Source: Chryseobacterium nakagawai
GTDB taxonomy: Bacteria > Bacteroidota > Bacteroidia > Flavobacteriales > Weeksellaceae
Direction of reading: 5' to 3'
Length of the DNA: 64,000 nucleotides
Assembly: GCF_900637665.1 (NCBI RefSeq)
Contig: NZ_LR134386.1
Span: 984,501-1,048,500 of the forward strand
In this document: one piece after another, positions 1 to 8,000 of the stretch
Layout: the number at the start of each line of letters is the position of its first letter
Numbering within the stretch: position 1 is the stretch's first letter
Translations under genes and position numbers: made by a program
The notes under the pieces: generated by a model
Seen by the model: only the letters and a program-made list of their open reading frames with translations
The model's database searches: none
Told to the model about the DNA's origin: nothing

Positions 1-899
1 AACCTAATTATCTTGTCGTAAGTGATACAGAAGGATATTATTGGGATGGTTCCAGAGGAATGCTTAAAATCCAAACCTTTAATCCGGGAACCATGCAGCG
101 TACAGGAGAAATTGACCTGTCTTCATTAGCTCAAACTATTGACCCTGCAGTGCTTGAACCAGGAGAAACAGCTTATCAGGCTGCCGGACAATTAATTCTA
201 ATAAAAAGAGATGATAAATTGTATCTTGATTTACAGATTGGTAAAAAAGGATCGAACTGGCAGATCAAACCTGTTGTAAAAGAAGTGGCTGTTGCAGTTT
301 ATAACCTGACCTCAAAAAAGGTGGAAAATGTTACAAAATATCCTAATACTACCAACTTGGGACTTTTCACTGACCATGTCCTATGGAGTATTGATGAGGT
401 AACCAAAGATATTTATATGGTAGCAGCATCAGATATGAAAGCTCAGGAATCAGCATATTCATCAAAAATTTTAAGAATAAAGAACGGGCAAACTGTCTTC
501 GATGCTGGTTTTGAAATTGATATGAAGAATTATGTACAGCCGGCGGAGTTTAACAGAATCTTCGCTTATAACAATAAAATTTATACTACCATTCCTTCAA
601 CAGGTGCATCCTATTATGCAGGAGGCCATGGGGTAAGCTACAGAAATGATATCTGGTTCTGGAACGAAATTGATGTTCAGACGAAGAAGGCTGTAAAACT
701 GGATATTCCGGTAGATAATTTCTACAACTATCAAAACCCATTCTTGTATAAAAACAGAATCTATTTCATGTCTAATAATAAAGCTGATAACTTTTCAGGC
801 TTAAGTTCTTATGACCCGGTTTCTAAAAACACTAAAGTTGAGTTTAAACTTAAAGGAAGCGGAAGATTAATGGGTGTGAATGTCATTTCTAAAAAATAA
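1..899 (+). CDS. C-terminal part of a DUF4374-like beta-propeller protein
   Basis: The reading frame is open from the first bases of the window, so the gene begins upstream; the ATG at position 60 is internal. The visible ~299 residues are rich in beta-strand patterns of the kind seen in propellers (repeated aromatic-Asp turns, 'ILRIKNGQTVFD', 'GLFTDHVLWSIDEVTKDIY'). The layout resembles DUF4374 proteins, exported Bacteroidetes lipoproteins often encoded beside TonB-dependent siderophore receptors. That assignment is an inference from pattern; the signal peptide and any receptor partner lie outside the window. A strong terminator follows, so this is the last gene of its transcript. Confidence 0.5.
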   Translation, partial: PNYLVVSDTEGYYWDGSRGMLKIQTFNPGTMQRTGEIDLSSLAQTIDPAVLEPGETAYQAAGQLILIKRDDKLYLDLQIGKKGSNWQIKPVVKEVAVAVYNLTSKKVENVTKYPNTTNLGLFTDHVLWSIDEVTKDIYMVAASDMKAQESAYSSKILRIKNGQTVFDAGFEIDMKNYVQPAEFNRIFAYNNKIYTTIPSTGASYYAGGHGVSYRNDIWFWNEIDVQTKKAVKLDIPVDNFYNYQNPFLYKNRIYFMSNNKADNFSGLSSYDPVSKNTKVEFKLKGSGRLMGVNVISKK

Positions 900-943
900 T
901 TTCTTTTTTGTTAGTACAATAAGATCATTTGATTTAACGACAG

Positions 944-970
944 CCGGGAGAGTTTTCTCCCGGTTTTTTT
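944..970 (+). terminator. Rho-independent terminator
   Basis: An 8-bp perfect stem (CCGGGAGA / TCTCCCGG, 944-951 with 956-963) and a GTTT loop are followed by seven T. It ends the transcript of the partial propeller gene. Confidence 0.9.
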
Positions 971-1162
971 GTGATAAGGAAGGACGTGTAGAACTGAAAG
1001 CTAGTCGTTATCATAGACAAGATTATTAAAATTCAACCTGAACTACAAGTTAAGCTTCTAATAACCTCCTTTTATTTATAGTTTAAGAGCACTTCCGTCT
1101 TTCATCCTCAAGCTTCCCGTCATATAAATCACAATTTTATTATTCCATACTCACTTATTTAC

Positions 1163-1170
1163 TAAATTTG
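1163..1170 (+). promoter_or_regulatory. Bacteroidetes -7 promoter box TAAATTTG
   Basis: TAAATTTG fits the TAnnTTTG -7 consensus of the Bacteroidetes housekeeping sigma factor and lies 17 nt before the ATG of the serine hydrolase. No TTG -33 element is seen at the usual spacing. The rest of 971-1162 shows no gene. Confidence 0.55.
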
Positions 1171-1187
1171 GGAAAATTAAAAAAATA

Positions 1188-2732
1188 ATGAAGCAGAAAT
1201 TTTCTTTTTTCATTTTTCTTTTAACCGTAGGATTAGCGAATGCACAGGTTGAAGAGAAAAAACTGGATGATCTGATCCAAAATACTTTGAAAACTTTTGA
1301 CGTTCCGGGAATGTCGGTAGGAATTGTAAAAGACGGAAAAGTTACCTACTCCAAAGGATTTGGAGTACGTTCTCTTACCTCTAAACAACCAATGGATGAT
1401 AGTACTTTGGTAGGAATTGCTTCCAATTCCAAAGGTTTTACTTGTGTAGCATTAGCAATTTTAGCAGATGAAGGAAAATTGAATTGGGACGATAAAGTTT
1501 CAAAATACATCCCTGAATTTCAAATGTATGATCCTTACGTTTCTCAAAATATTACGATCAAGGATCTTATTACTCACAGAGCCGGACTAGGATTAGGACA
1601 AGGAGATTTAATGTTTTTTCCGGAAGGAGGAAGCTTAACCGTTAATGATATTGTTCACAATGTGAGATACCTGAAACCAGAAAACCCTTTCAGAACAACT
1701 TTAGATTATAATAATATCATGTTCATCGTTGCCGGTGAAGTAATCCACAGAATTTCAGGATTAAGCTGGGCCGAATTTATTGAGCAGAGAATCATGAAAC
1801 CTGTAGGAATGACTTCCAGCTTTGGAAGCTACAACAGAGCGAAAGCAGTAACAAATAAAATTGATGCCCACGCTCCTGTAGATGGAAAAGCGATTGCCGT
1901 TCCTCACGATTGGAATGAAACCGGAAATGCCGCCGGAGGGATCATGAGTAATATTAAAGACATGACCACCTGGGCAGAATGTTTATTAAATAATTTCACT
2001 ACCAAAGATGGTAAGAAATTAGTTTCTGATAAGAATGTTCAGCAATTATGGAGCTTACAGATTCCGGATAGAGTAGCTGCTAAAAATCCTTATGATACCA
2101 GTTTCTACGGATATGGTTTAGGCTGGTTCTTAAGCGATGTGAAAGGGCACAAACAGGTACAGCATACAGGAGGGTTGATTGGAACTGTAACGCAGTTTAC
2201 ATTAATTCCTGATCTTAAATTAGGGATCATAGTACTAACAAATCAACAATCCGGAGCCGCATTCAACACGATTACCAATACAGTGAAAGATTCTTACCTT
2301 GGAGTAGCAGACAGAAACTGGCTGAAAACGTATGGAGAAAGAATGGCAAAAGTGAATACTGAGTACGATAAACAAAAGAAAGAAGCTTTCGCAAAATCAG
2401 AAGCCTTTAAAAAGGAAAAAGGACTTCAACCCAAAGCAGAACAGTTTACAGGAATCTATAACGACGTTTGGTTCGGTGATGTAGACATTGCCCAACAGGG
2501 AAGTATTTACAAAATTTCATGTAAAAATTCCCCAAGATTAAAAGGAGAGTTGCTTCCTTATTCCAATAATTCATTCATCATTAAATGGGATGACAGAAGT
2601 TATGATGCTGATGCATTTATTATATTCGATTATGATGAAAACGGAAAAGCTCAATCAGCAAAATTAAAAGCAATTTCCGATGTCACAGATTTCAGCTTTG
2701 ACTTTGATGATCTGGACCTGAAAAGAAAGTAG
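1188..2732 (+). CDS. Exported serine hydrolase, class C beta-lactamase/PBP fold
   Basis: This 514-residue protein starts with a Sec signal peptide ending near 'ANAQ' (residue 20). The hydrolase domain (about 25-370) carries the three active-site motifs of the beta-lactamase/esterase superfamily: S79-N-S-K82, Y174-N-N176 and H326-T-G-G329. Residues about 415-510 fit the C-terminal DUF3471-type domain seen in Pab87-like peptidases. It is probably a periplasmic D-amino-acid peptidase or esterase; substrate is not predictable, and it should not be called a resistance enzyme on this evidence. It is monocistronic, with its own -7 box and terminator. Confidence 0.85.
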   Translation: MKQKFSFFIFLLTVGLANAQVEEKKLDDLIQNTLKTFDVPGMSVGIVKDGKVTYSKGFGVRSLTSKQPMDDSTLVGIASNSKGFTCVALAILADEGKLNWDDKVSKYIPEFQMYDPYVSQNITIKDLITHRAGLGLGQGDLMFFPEGGSLTVNDIVHNVRYLKPENPFRTTLDYNNIMFIVAGEVIHRISGLSWAEFIEQRIMKPVGMTSSFGSYNRAKAVTNKIDAHAPVDGKAIAVPHDWNETGNAAGGIMSNIKDMTTWAECLLNNFTTKDGKKLVSDKNVQQLWSLQIPDRVAAKNPYDTSFYGYGLGWFLSDVKGHKQVQHTGGLIGTVTQFTLIPDLKLGIIVLTNQQSGAAFNTITNTVKDSYLGVADRNWLKTYGERMAKVNTEYDKQKKEAFAKSEAFKKEKGLQPKAEQFTGIYNDVWFGDVDIAQQGSIYKISCKNSPRLKGELLPYSNNSFIIKWDDRSYDADAFIIFDYDENGKAQSAKLKAISDVTDFSFDFDDLDLKRK

Positions 2733-2756
2733 ATTGGAAAATCAATAAATATTGAA

Positions 2757-2782
2757 GAACGGACTTTGGTTCGTTCTTTTTT
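2757..2782 (+). terminator. Rho-independent terminator
   Basis: A GAACGGA/TTCGTTC stem (one G-T pair) with a 6-nt loop is followed by six T, 25 nt after the serine hydrolase stop codon. Confidence 0.8.
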
Positions 2783-2909
2783 ATTCTTGTAGATCCCATT
2801 TGGATATATAAATAAGGCGGCTGTAAGAATTCAAACCAGATTTACACAAGTTTCTGTGTAAATTGTGAAATCTGTGGAAGATATTACCATCCATCAAAAA
2901 AGATGTCAA

Positions 2910-2924
2910 CCCTCCGGTGGAGGG
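2910..2924. repeat. GC-rich palindrome CCCTCC-GGT-GGAGGG
   Basis: A 6-bp perfect GC stem with a 3-nt loop lies in the otherwise AT-rich gap between convergent genes. On the minus strand it is followed, after ten bases, by a T-run, so it may end the archaemetzincin transcript. It may instead be a dispersed intergenic palindrome; a second copy is not seen in this window. Confidence 0.35.
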
Positions 2925-2952
2925 GAATATAGATGTGTAAAATGAATGTAGT

Positions 2953-3833
2953 TTATTGGAGCAGATTGAGATCCTGCTCAGTACGGGCAAGTTCTGAATT
3001 GAGATGATGTTTTTCAAAGAAATTTTTTAATTCAAGCAACCGTTTTTTATTATCATAGGGAATACTTGAGTTGAGTTTTCTCTGGCAGAGAGAACAGGCC
3101 CTTGCATAATGAAAATCTGTTTCAGTAAGAGTATTGGTTCCATTCATTACACAATTAGCATTCAGACAATGGTTGATCCCAAACATATGTCCAATTTCGT
3201 GGGAACTGATCTTCATCAATCTTGTAAGGCTCTCATTAAAATTAAAATCTGTAAGATGCCCGTTGGCAAATCGATAGATTGAAGTAACACCCACTCCATT
3301 TTCATAGGATGCAAATCCAAAAACATAGTTCCATTCAGGCTTTGGAAAAAGGTCTCTTTCTGTGATTCCCATAAGTACTATAGCATCTTTTGGCTTTCTT
3401 TTCATTAAAACACTATCCAATACATATCCGGCTAATACATCCTTGAAAATTCTTTTTACAGTTTTTGGGAAAATACTGTTGGATATTATTGGTAATATTT
3501 TCGTTTCTAGCTGAAAATAAATTTTTAAATATTCTTTAGTGAATTCAATTTCTTTCTTCTGTAATTCAGTGAATTCACCAATAGGCTGAAGATAAATGGT
3601 TTTTTTTCAGGTTCCGGTTTTATCTTTTTTGATTTTTGAAAATCTTCAAACTGCTGAAATTTTTCATCATGATTATACCTCCAGCTTCCGGGTTTGGGAG
3701 CGGCAGACAGCTTTACATCATTGATGGTAATTGCTTCAAAATAGGTCTTATTTTTCTTCTGACATGAAAAAAAGAGTATAAAGACTATGACATAAAAAGG
3801 AGTAGAGATGAATTTATATTTTCCCTGGCTCAT
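2953..3833 (-). pseudogene. Archaemetzincin-type zinc metalloprotease lipoprotein, frameshifted
   Basis: The C-terminal part holds the archaemetzincin signature HEIGHMFGINH followed by C-x4-C-x-M, with a later C-x2-C pair, as in the zinc-binding Amz/AMZ family. Reading the same frame upstream (to about 3598) gives a family-like N-terminus, 'TIYLQPIGEFTELQ' and onward. The lipoprotein start is in another frame: ATG at 3833, membrane stretch and lipobox ending FFSC, then a Lys/Pro-rich segment. The two frames meet at a run of eight T (A8 in mRNA) at 3600-3607; one more A would join them. Either the gene is broken, the run is phase-variable, or the assembly has a homopolymer error. It overlaps the sixA 3' end by 20 nt and is probably co-transcribed with it. 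Confidence 0.75.
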
Positions 3834-4290
3834 AAAAGAACAATAGTTTCTTTCTGGCTCCGTCAAATTCAGACCAGGAATTGCAATCTACTTCAAAACC
3901 AGCAACTCCACAGGTTGGAAAATGAAAAATATCTTCTGAAATGGAATTGGCAAAATTAGAAATTCCATTATTGTGAGAGAAAATAGCAACTGAGCTTATC
4001 GTATCATCCAGGTCATAAATTACAGATTCAAAATTTCTTTCCGAGGGATTGTATAATTTTTCATTAGTAGAACAACCTAACTGATACGTTTGATTAAAAA
4101 TTTTACAAGTGTTCAAAGCACGTAATGCTGGGCTTGATACAAAATAATCAATGGAAATGTTATTGCTTTTCAGGAATCTGGACATGTTCATAGCATCTAC
4201 CAGGCCTTTGTCTGCTAAAGGTCTGTCAAAATCCTCCGTTTCTTCCGGCCAGTCGCTCTTCGCATGTCTTACGAGGATGAGTCTCTTCAT
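3814..4290 (-). CDS. sixA: SixA-type phosphohistidine phosphatase
   Basis: The 158-residue protein is a single histidine-phosphatase domain of the short SixA type. It begins with the RHG-family motif 'LILVRHAKSDWPE', where the His is the phospho-acceptor, and has 'FSHNNGISNFAN' as the second catalytic His segment (about 110-115). SixA removes phosphate from phosphohistidine in phosphotransfer proteins in Proteobacteria; the target in Flavobacteriia is not known. The gene diverges from ruvX and overlaps the downstream archaemetzincin gene. Confidence 0.85.
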   Translation of the reverse strand: MKRLILVRHAKSDWPEETEDFDRPLADKGLVDAMNMSRFLKSNNISIDYFVSSPALRALNTCKIFNQTYQLGCSTNEKLYNPSERNFESVIYDLDDTISSVAIFSHNNGISNFANSISEDIFHFPTCGVAGFEVDCNSWSEFDGARKKLLFFYEPGKI

Positions 4291-4390
4291 ATATCTGTTT
4301 TTTGGAAGATTAAAATTATAAAAAAAAATATGGAATAAAACATGATTTACATAAAAAAACTGCGTAATGAATAAAATCAGTAAATTTTAC

Positions 4391-4398
4391 TAAATTTG
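4391..4398 (+). promoter_or_regulatory. -7 promoter box TAAATTTG very close to the ruvX start
   Basis: A perfect TAnnTTTG box ends only 8 nt before the ruvX ATG. Transcription would then start within a few bases of the start codon, giving a leaderless or nearly leaderless mRNA. No -33 TTG is visible. Confidence 0.5.
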
Positions 4399-4405
4399 CA
4401 GACTT

Positions 4406-4822
4406 ATGGGACAAATCCTTGCAATAGACTACGGAAAAGCCCGTTGTGGCATCGCTGTAACGGATGATATGCAGATTATAGCCAGTGGGCTGGATACTGT
4501 AGAGAACCGAACCTTAATGGAATTTTTGAAAAAATATTTCAATGAAAATAAGGTGGATGAAGTAGTGATTGGCCTTCCCATAGATTTGAAAGGAAATATT
4601 TCAGAGGTGGAAACGGATATTTTAAAATTCATTGAAGAATTTAAAAAAGAATTTTCGGATATTGCAGTCCATCGTTTTGATGAAAGGTTTACTTCCAAAA
4701 TGGCTTCATTCTTTATTTCCCAAAGTGGAAAAAGTAAGAAGAAAAGACAGGAAAAAGGATTAATAGATAAAGTAAGTGCAACCATCATATTGCAGAATTT
4801 TTTAGAACAAAGATTAAGATGA
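4406..4822 (+). CDS. ruvX: Holliday junction resolvase-like protein RuvX/YqgF
   Basis: At 138 residues it has the normal YqgF length. It shows the RNase H-like fold motifs: 'ILAIDYGKARCGIAVTD' at the N-terminus, 'VVIGLP' in the middle and 'FDERFTS' further on, supplying the acidic metal ligands. The family takes part in pre-16S rRNA 5' end maturation and was first described as a putative Holliday junction resolvase. Its stop overlaps the def start in ATGA, so the two are translationally coupled. Confidence 0.92.
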   Translation: MGQILAIDYGKARCGIAVTDDMQIIASGLDTVENRTLMEFLKKYFNENKVDEVVIGLPIDLKGNISEVETDILKFIEEFKKEFSDIAVHRFDERFTSKMASFFISQSGKSKKKRQEKGLIDKVSATIILQNFLEQRLR

Positions 4823-5391
4823 TATTACCGATAAGAGCTTTTGGGGATCCTGTTTTGAGAAAAGTAGGAAAAGATATAGAAAAAGATTACCCCGGATTAC
4901 AGGAACTGATAGATAATATGTTCGAAACGATGTACAGCGCAAATGGAATTGGCCTTGCAGCGCCTCAGATCGGTTTGGATATCCGTTTGTTTGTAATAGA
5001 CGTTACTCCTCTTGCGGAAGATGAGGATTATGAGGATATTAAGGATGAGTTGGCGGAATTCAAAAAAGTATTCATCAATGCCAGTATCCTTGAAGAATCT
5101 GGAGAAGAATGGAAGTTCAATGAAGGTTGTCTGTCTATTCCGGATGTAAGAGAAGATGTGAAAAGAAAAGGCACAATCGTTATTGAATACTATGACGAAA
5201 ATTTTGTGAAACATACAGAAACTTTTTCCGATATTAGAGCCCGCGTAATTCAGCATGAATACGACCACATTGAAGGGATTCTTTTTACCGATCACTTAAG
5301 CGCTCTGAAGAAGAAATTGGTAAAAGGAAAACTATCAAAGATTTCTCAGGGAGATGTAAGTATTGGTTACAAAATGAGATTTCCAAAATAA
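4819..5391 (+). CDS. def: Peptide deformylase
   Basis: The 190-residue cytoplasmic enzyme removes the N-formyl group from new proteins. The three family motifs are present: G-IGLAAPQIG, EGCLSIP and QHEYDHIEG, which give the Cys and two His metal ligands and the catalytic Glu. An acidic insert ('EDEDYEDIKDE') between motifs 1 and 2 matches other Bacteroidetes deformylases. The start overlaps the ruvX stop by four bases. Confidence 0.95.
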   Translation: MILPIRAFGDPVLRKVGKDIEKDYPGLQELIDNMFETMYSANGIGLAAPQIGLDIRLFVIDVTPLAEDEDYEDIKDELAEFKKVFINASILEESGEEWKFNEGCLSIPDVREDVKRKGTIVIEYYDENFVKHTETFSDIRARVIQHEYDHIEGILFTDHLSALKKKLVKGKLSKISQGDVSIGYKMRFPK

Positions 5392-5467
5392 TTTAAACAA
5401 GGATTAAAAGAAATAATAAAAAGCAAAAAGCTTAGCGCTGATTGCAGAATTTACAAAAAATAAAATT

Positions 5468-6025
5468 ATGCTGTTAGAAAAAATAATTTCAATTTCTGGA
5501 AAACCAGGACTTTACAAATTAGTTTCTCAATTAAGAAACGGATTCATCATTGAAGATGTTACCAACAAGAAAAAAGTAAGCATTGGAAACTCTAGCCAAG
5601 TAAGCTTATTAGATAATATCGCAATGTTTACATTTGATAAGGAAGTTCCTTTGTTTGAAGTTTTTGAAAATGTAGCTAAAAATAACGATTATAAAGAGAC
5701 CATCTCTCACAAATCTTCAGATGCAGATTTGAAAGATTTTATGTTAGCTTCTCTTCCTAATTATGATACTGAAAGAGTATATGCTTCTGATATCAAGAAA
5801 TTGGCTCAGTGGTATAATATTCTTCATAAAGCAGGATATATCACTCCTGAAAGCTTCGTAAAGGCTGAGCCTGAAACTTTAGACGGTGAGCCTGCAGAAG
5901 AAGTAAGCTTAGATATTGATGCTAAAAAAGCAGCTCCAAAGGCAGAAAAGCCGGCAGCTCCAAAAGTAAAAGCTACTTCAGCAGCAAAATCGGCTCCGAA
6001 AAGTACACACAGAAAACAAGGATAA
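5468..6025 (+). CDS. DUF5606 family protein with Lys/Ala-rich tail
   Basis: The 185-residue protein starts 'MLLEKIISISGKPGLYKLV', the conserved opening of the Bacteroidetes DUF5606 family. Residues 1-135 form the globular part; residues about 140-185 are a low-complexity Ala/Lys/Pro tail that ends in a basic cluster, possibly a nucleic-acid or membrane contact. No signal peptide or membrane helix is present. It follows def by 76 nt with no terminator between, and ends at a strong terminator, so it may be read from the ruvX-def transcript. Function is unknown. Confidence 0.8.
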   Translation: MLLEKIISISGKPGLYKLVSQLRNGFIIEDVTNKKKVSIGNSSQVSLLDNIAMFTFDKEVPLFEVFENVAKNNDYKETISHKSSDADLKDFMLASLPNYDTERVYASDIKKLAQWYNILHKAGYITPESFVKAEPETLDGEPAEEVSLDIDAKKAAPKAEKPAAPKVKATSAAKSAPKSTHRKQG

Positions 6026-6051
6026 TTCAGTTTTGAATTAACAATACAAAG

Positions 6052-6084
6052 CCTTGTCAGGATTTTTCTTGACAAGGTTTTTTT
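6052..6084 (+). terminator. Rho-independent terminator
   Basis: An 8-bp perfect stem CCTTGTCA / TGACAAGG (6052-6059 and 6070-6077) is followed by seven T. It ends the ruvX-def-DUF5606 transcript. Confidence 0.9.
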
Positions 6085-6096
6085 ATTACCCAAAAA

Positions 6097-6123
6097 CCTA
6101 ACAGGTTTCTGAAACCTGTTAGG
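6097..6123. repeat. 13-bp perfect palindrome (CCTAACAGGTTTC)
   Basis: CCTAACAGGTTTC and its exact reverse complement are separated by a single T. The element sits just after a complete terminator, with no T-run of its own, so it is not needed to end transcription. It has the form of a dispersed intergenic palindrome; no second copy was noticed in this window. Confidence 0.6.
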
Positions 6124-6193
6124 CTTAATCCATCACACCCCCGTATCCCGCAACTTTAATTCTCAACGTTTGTAATGGTGACCGAATAACCCT

Positions 6194-6201
6194 TACATTT
6201 G
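6194..6201 (+). promoter_or_regulatory. mazG promoter, -7 box TACATTTG
   Basis: TACATTTG matches TAnnTTTG, with a TTG -33 element at 6170-6172 (21-nt gap). It supports the ATG at 6226 as the mazG start, because an upstream TTG codon at 6199 lies inside the box. Confidence 0.65.
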
Positions 6202-6225
6202 TATAAGATTGAATTTCCAATTACT

Positions 6226-6993
6226 ATGAATACAAAACAGGAAAAATTAGAAGCTTTCGGGAGATTACTGGATATTATGGATGATTTGCGTGAGAAGTGC
6301 CCATGGGATCAAAAGCAGACGTTGCAGTCTCTTAGACATCTTACCCTTGAAGAAACCTATGAGCTGTCTGATGCTATTTTACAAGACGATTTGCAGGAGA
6401 TTAAAAAAGAATTGGGAGATGTACTGCTTCATCTGGTTTTTTATTCTAAAATAGGCTCCGAAAAAGAAAGCTTTGATATTGCTGATGTTATTAATTCTCT
6501 TAATGAAAAACTGATTTTCCGCCACCCTCATATCTATGGAGATACTGAAGTGAAGGATGAGGAAGAAGTAAAACAAAACTGGGAAAAATTAAAATTAAAA
6601 GAAGGAAATAAATCTATTTTAGGAGGTGTTCCGAAAAGTCTTCCAAGCTTGGTAAAAGCGTATCGAATTCAAGACAAAGTAAAAGGTATTGGTTTTGAAT
6701 TCCACGATGCGGAAGATGCCTGGAAAAAAGTAGATGAAGAGATCCAGGAGTTTCATGCGGAAACAGATTTAGATAAAAAAGAGCAGGAACTAGGAGATGT
6801 ATTTTTCTCGTTAATTAATTATGCAAGAATCTCAGGAATCAATCCGGATTCTGCATTGGAAAGGACCAATATTAAATTTATTTCAAGATTCCAAAAGATG
6901 GAAGGTCTTGCAGAAGAACAAGGCTTAAAGCTTGCCGATATGTCTTTGGAAGAAATGGATGTCCTTTGGGAAAATGCCAAACTCTTATCTTAA
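6226..6993 (+). CDS. mazG: MazG nucleoside triphosphate pyrophosphohydrolase
   Basis: This is a full-length (about 255-residue) two-domain MazG that hydrolyses NTPs/dNTPs to NMP and pyrophosphate, clearing non-canonical or excess nucleotides. The first domain shows 'CPWDQKQT', 'EETYEL' and 'ELGDVLLHL'; the second repeats the pattern with 'EEIQEF' and 'ELGDVFFSL', giving the EExxE...ExxD metal ligands. The start at ATG 6226 is chosen over an in-frame TTG at 6199, which lies in the promoter box. Confidence 0.93.
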   Translation: MNTKQEKLEAFGRLLDIMDDLREKCPWDQKQTLQSLRHLTLEETYELSDAILQDDLQEIKKELGDVLLHLVFYSKIGSEKESFDIADVINSLNEKLIFRHPHIYGDTEVKDEEEVKQNWEKLKLKEGNKSILGGVPKSLPSLVKAYRIQDKVKGIGFEFHDAEDAWKKVDEEIQEFHAETDLDKKEQELGDVFFSLINYARISGINPDSALERTNIKFISRFQKMEGLAEEQGLKLADMSLEEMDVLWENAKLLS

Positions 6994-7051
6994 TCTCCGA
7001 TTGGAATAATTAATGCTACTTATATAGAGTTTAAAAAAATAAAAAATAAAT

Positions 7052-7924
7052 ATGTTACGTTTTCTTATATTACCCGCTATGTTTTTATTGAGTTGTAATC
7101 CAAAAGCTCAGAACTCACCTGCTAAGGGAGATGATCTGAAGCTGCAATTTTCGTTACCTAAAAAGTTAAAGGAAGTTTCAGGTATCACGGTATCAAAAGA
7201 TAAGAAAACAATCTGGGTAATAGAGGATAGAGGAAATAAAAATGCAGTTTATGGCCTTAATAATGAGGGTCAGATGGTAGGTAAAGTTCCGGTTGAAAAT
7301 GCTGAAAATACAGATTGGGAAGATATTATATCAGATGTTCAGGGAAATATTTATATCGGCGATTTTGGAAATAATGATAATGACCGAAGGGACCTTGCTA
7401 TTTTAAAAACAGATCTGAAAGATATTGGCCAAACCACTACAAAGGTTATCCAAACCACTAAGTTTCACTATGAAGGCCAAACAGAGTTTCCACCAAAAAA
7501 ATCTAACCTTCTGTATGATTGTGAGGCATTTGTAGAGATGGATGGCAACTTCTATCTTTTCACTAAGAATAGGAGTAAAGGCTTTGACGGAACTTTTCTG
7601 GTATTTAAAGTTCCTAACAAAGAAGGAGACTTTGAAGCCAAACTGATTGGAAAGCTAAAGTTACAGGGCGGATATAATGATGCGGCTATCACTTCAGCAA
7701 CCATCAACAGTACAAAAGATAAGATTGTGCTGCTAACTCATAAAAATGTACATGTCCTTACAGGCTTTAATGCTGATGATTTCAATGGAGTAAAAATTAA
7801 TAAGATTCCATTAAACCATAACTCACAGAAAGAAGCCATTGTTTTTGTTAATGATAAAACATTGATGATCGCAGATGAAAAAGGAAAGGAGGAAAGCGGG
7901 AATGTATATCAATTTTCACTTTAG
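7052..7924 (+). CDS. Predicted lipoprotein with beta-propeller-like repeats
   Basis: The 290-residue protein begins with a lipoprotein signal ending in LLSC (Cys at about residue 15). The rest shows strand-turn repeats such as 'GITVSKDKKTIWVIEDRGN' and 'NIYIGDFGNNDNDRRD', typical of propellers related to SdiA-regulated/phytase-like proteins. Catalytic residues cannot be assigned. It is probably anchored in the outer or inner membrane facing the periplasm. It follows mazG by 58 nt and ends at a strong terminator, so it may be co-transcribed with mazG. Confidence 0.6.
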   Translation: MLRFLILPAMFLLSCNPKAQNSPAKGDDLKLQFSLPKKLKEVSGITVSKDKKTIWVIEDRGNKNAVYGLNNEGQMVGKVPVENAENTDWEDIISDVQGNIYIGDFGNNDNDRRDLAILKTDLKDIGQTTTKVIQTTKFHYEGQTEFPPKKSNLLYDCEAFVEMDGNFYLFTKNRSKGFDGTFLVFKVPNKEGDFEAKLIGKLKLQGGYNDAAITSATINSTKDKIVLLTHKNVHVLTGFNADDFNGVKINKIPLNHNSQKEAIVFVNDKTLMIADEKGKEESGNVYQFSL

Positions 7925-7956
7925 TAAGATATTCTGTCTACAATATACATCATAAG

Positions 7957-7985
7957 AATCCACAGCAGCTTGCTGTGGATTTTTT
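7957..7985. terminator. Bidirectional terminator
   Basis: A 10-bp perfect stem ATCCACAGCA / TGCTGTGGAT with a 3-nt loop precedes a T-run and lies between two convergent genes (stops at 7924 and 8001). Confidence 0.85.
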
Positions 7986-8000
7986 ATAAGGAGAATGATG

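Noticed and set aside
1188..2732. Calling the serine hydrolase an antibiotic-resistance beta-lactamase
   Set aside because: The SxxK, YxN and HTGG motifs are shared by peptidases and esterases, and the C-terminal domain points to the Pab87-like group.
2781..3017. A 78-residue reading frame on the minus strand
   Set aside because: It overlaps the end of the archaemetzincin frame and has no protein-like pattern; it is a shadow of that gene and the hairpin-containing gap.
3600..3607. Programmed ribosomal frameshifting at the A8 run
   Set aside because: The shift needed is not the usual -1 slip with a clear downstream structure that I can identify, so a broken, phase-variable or misassembled run is more likely.
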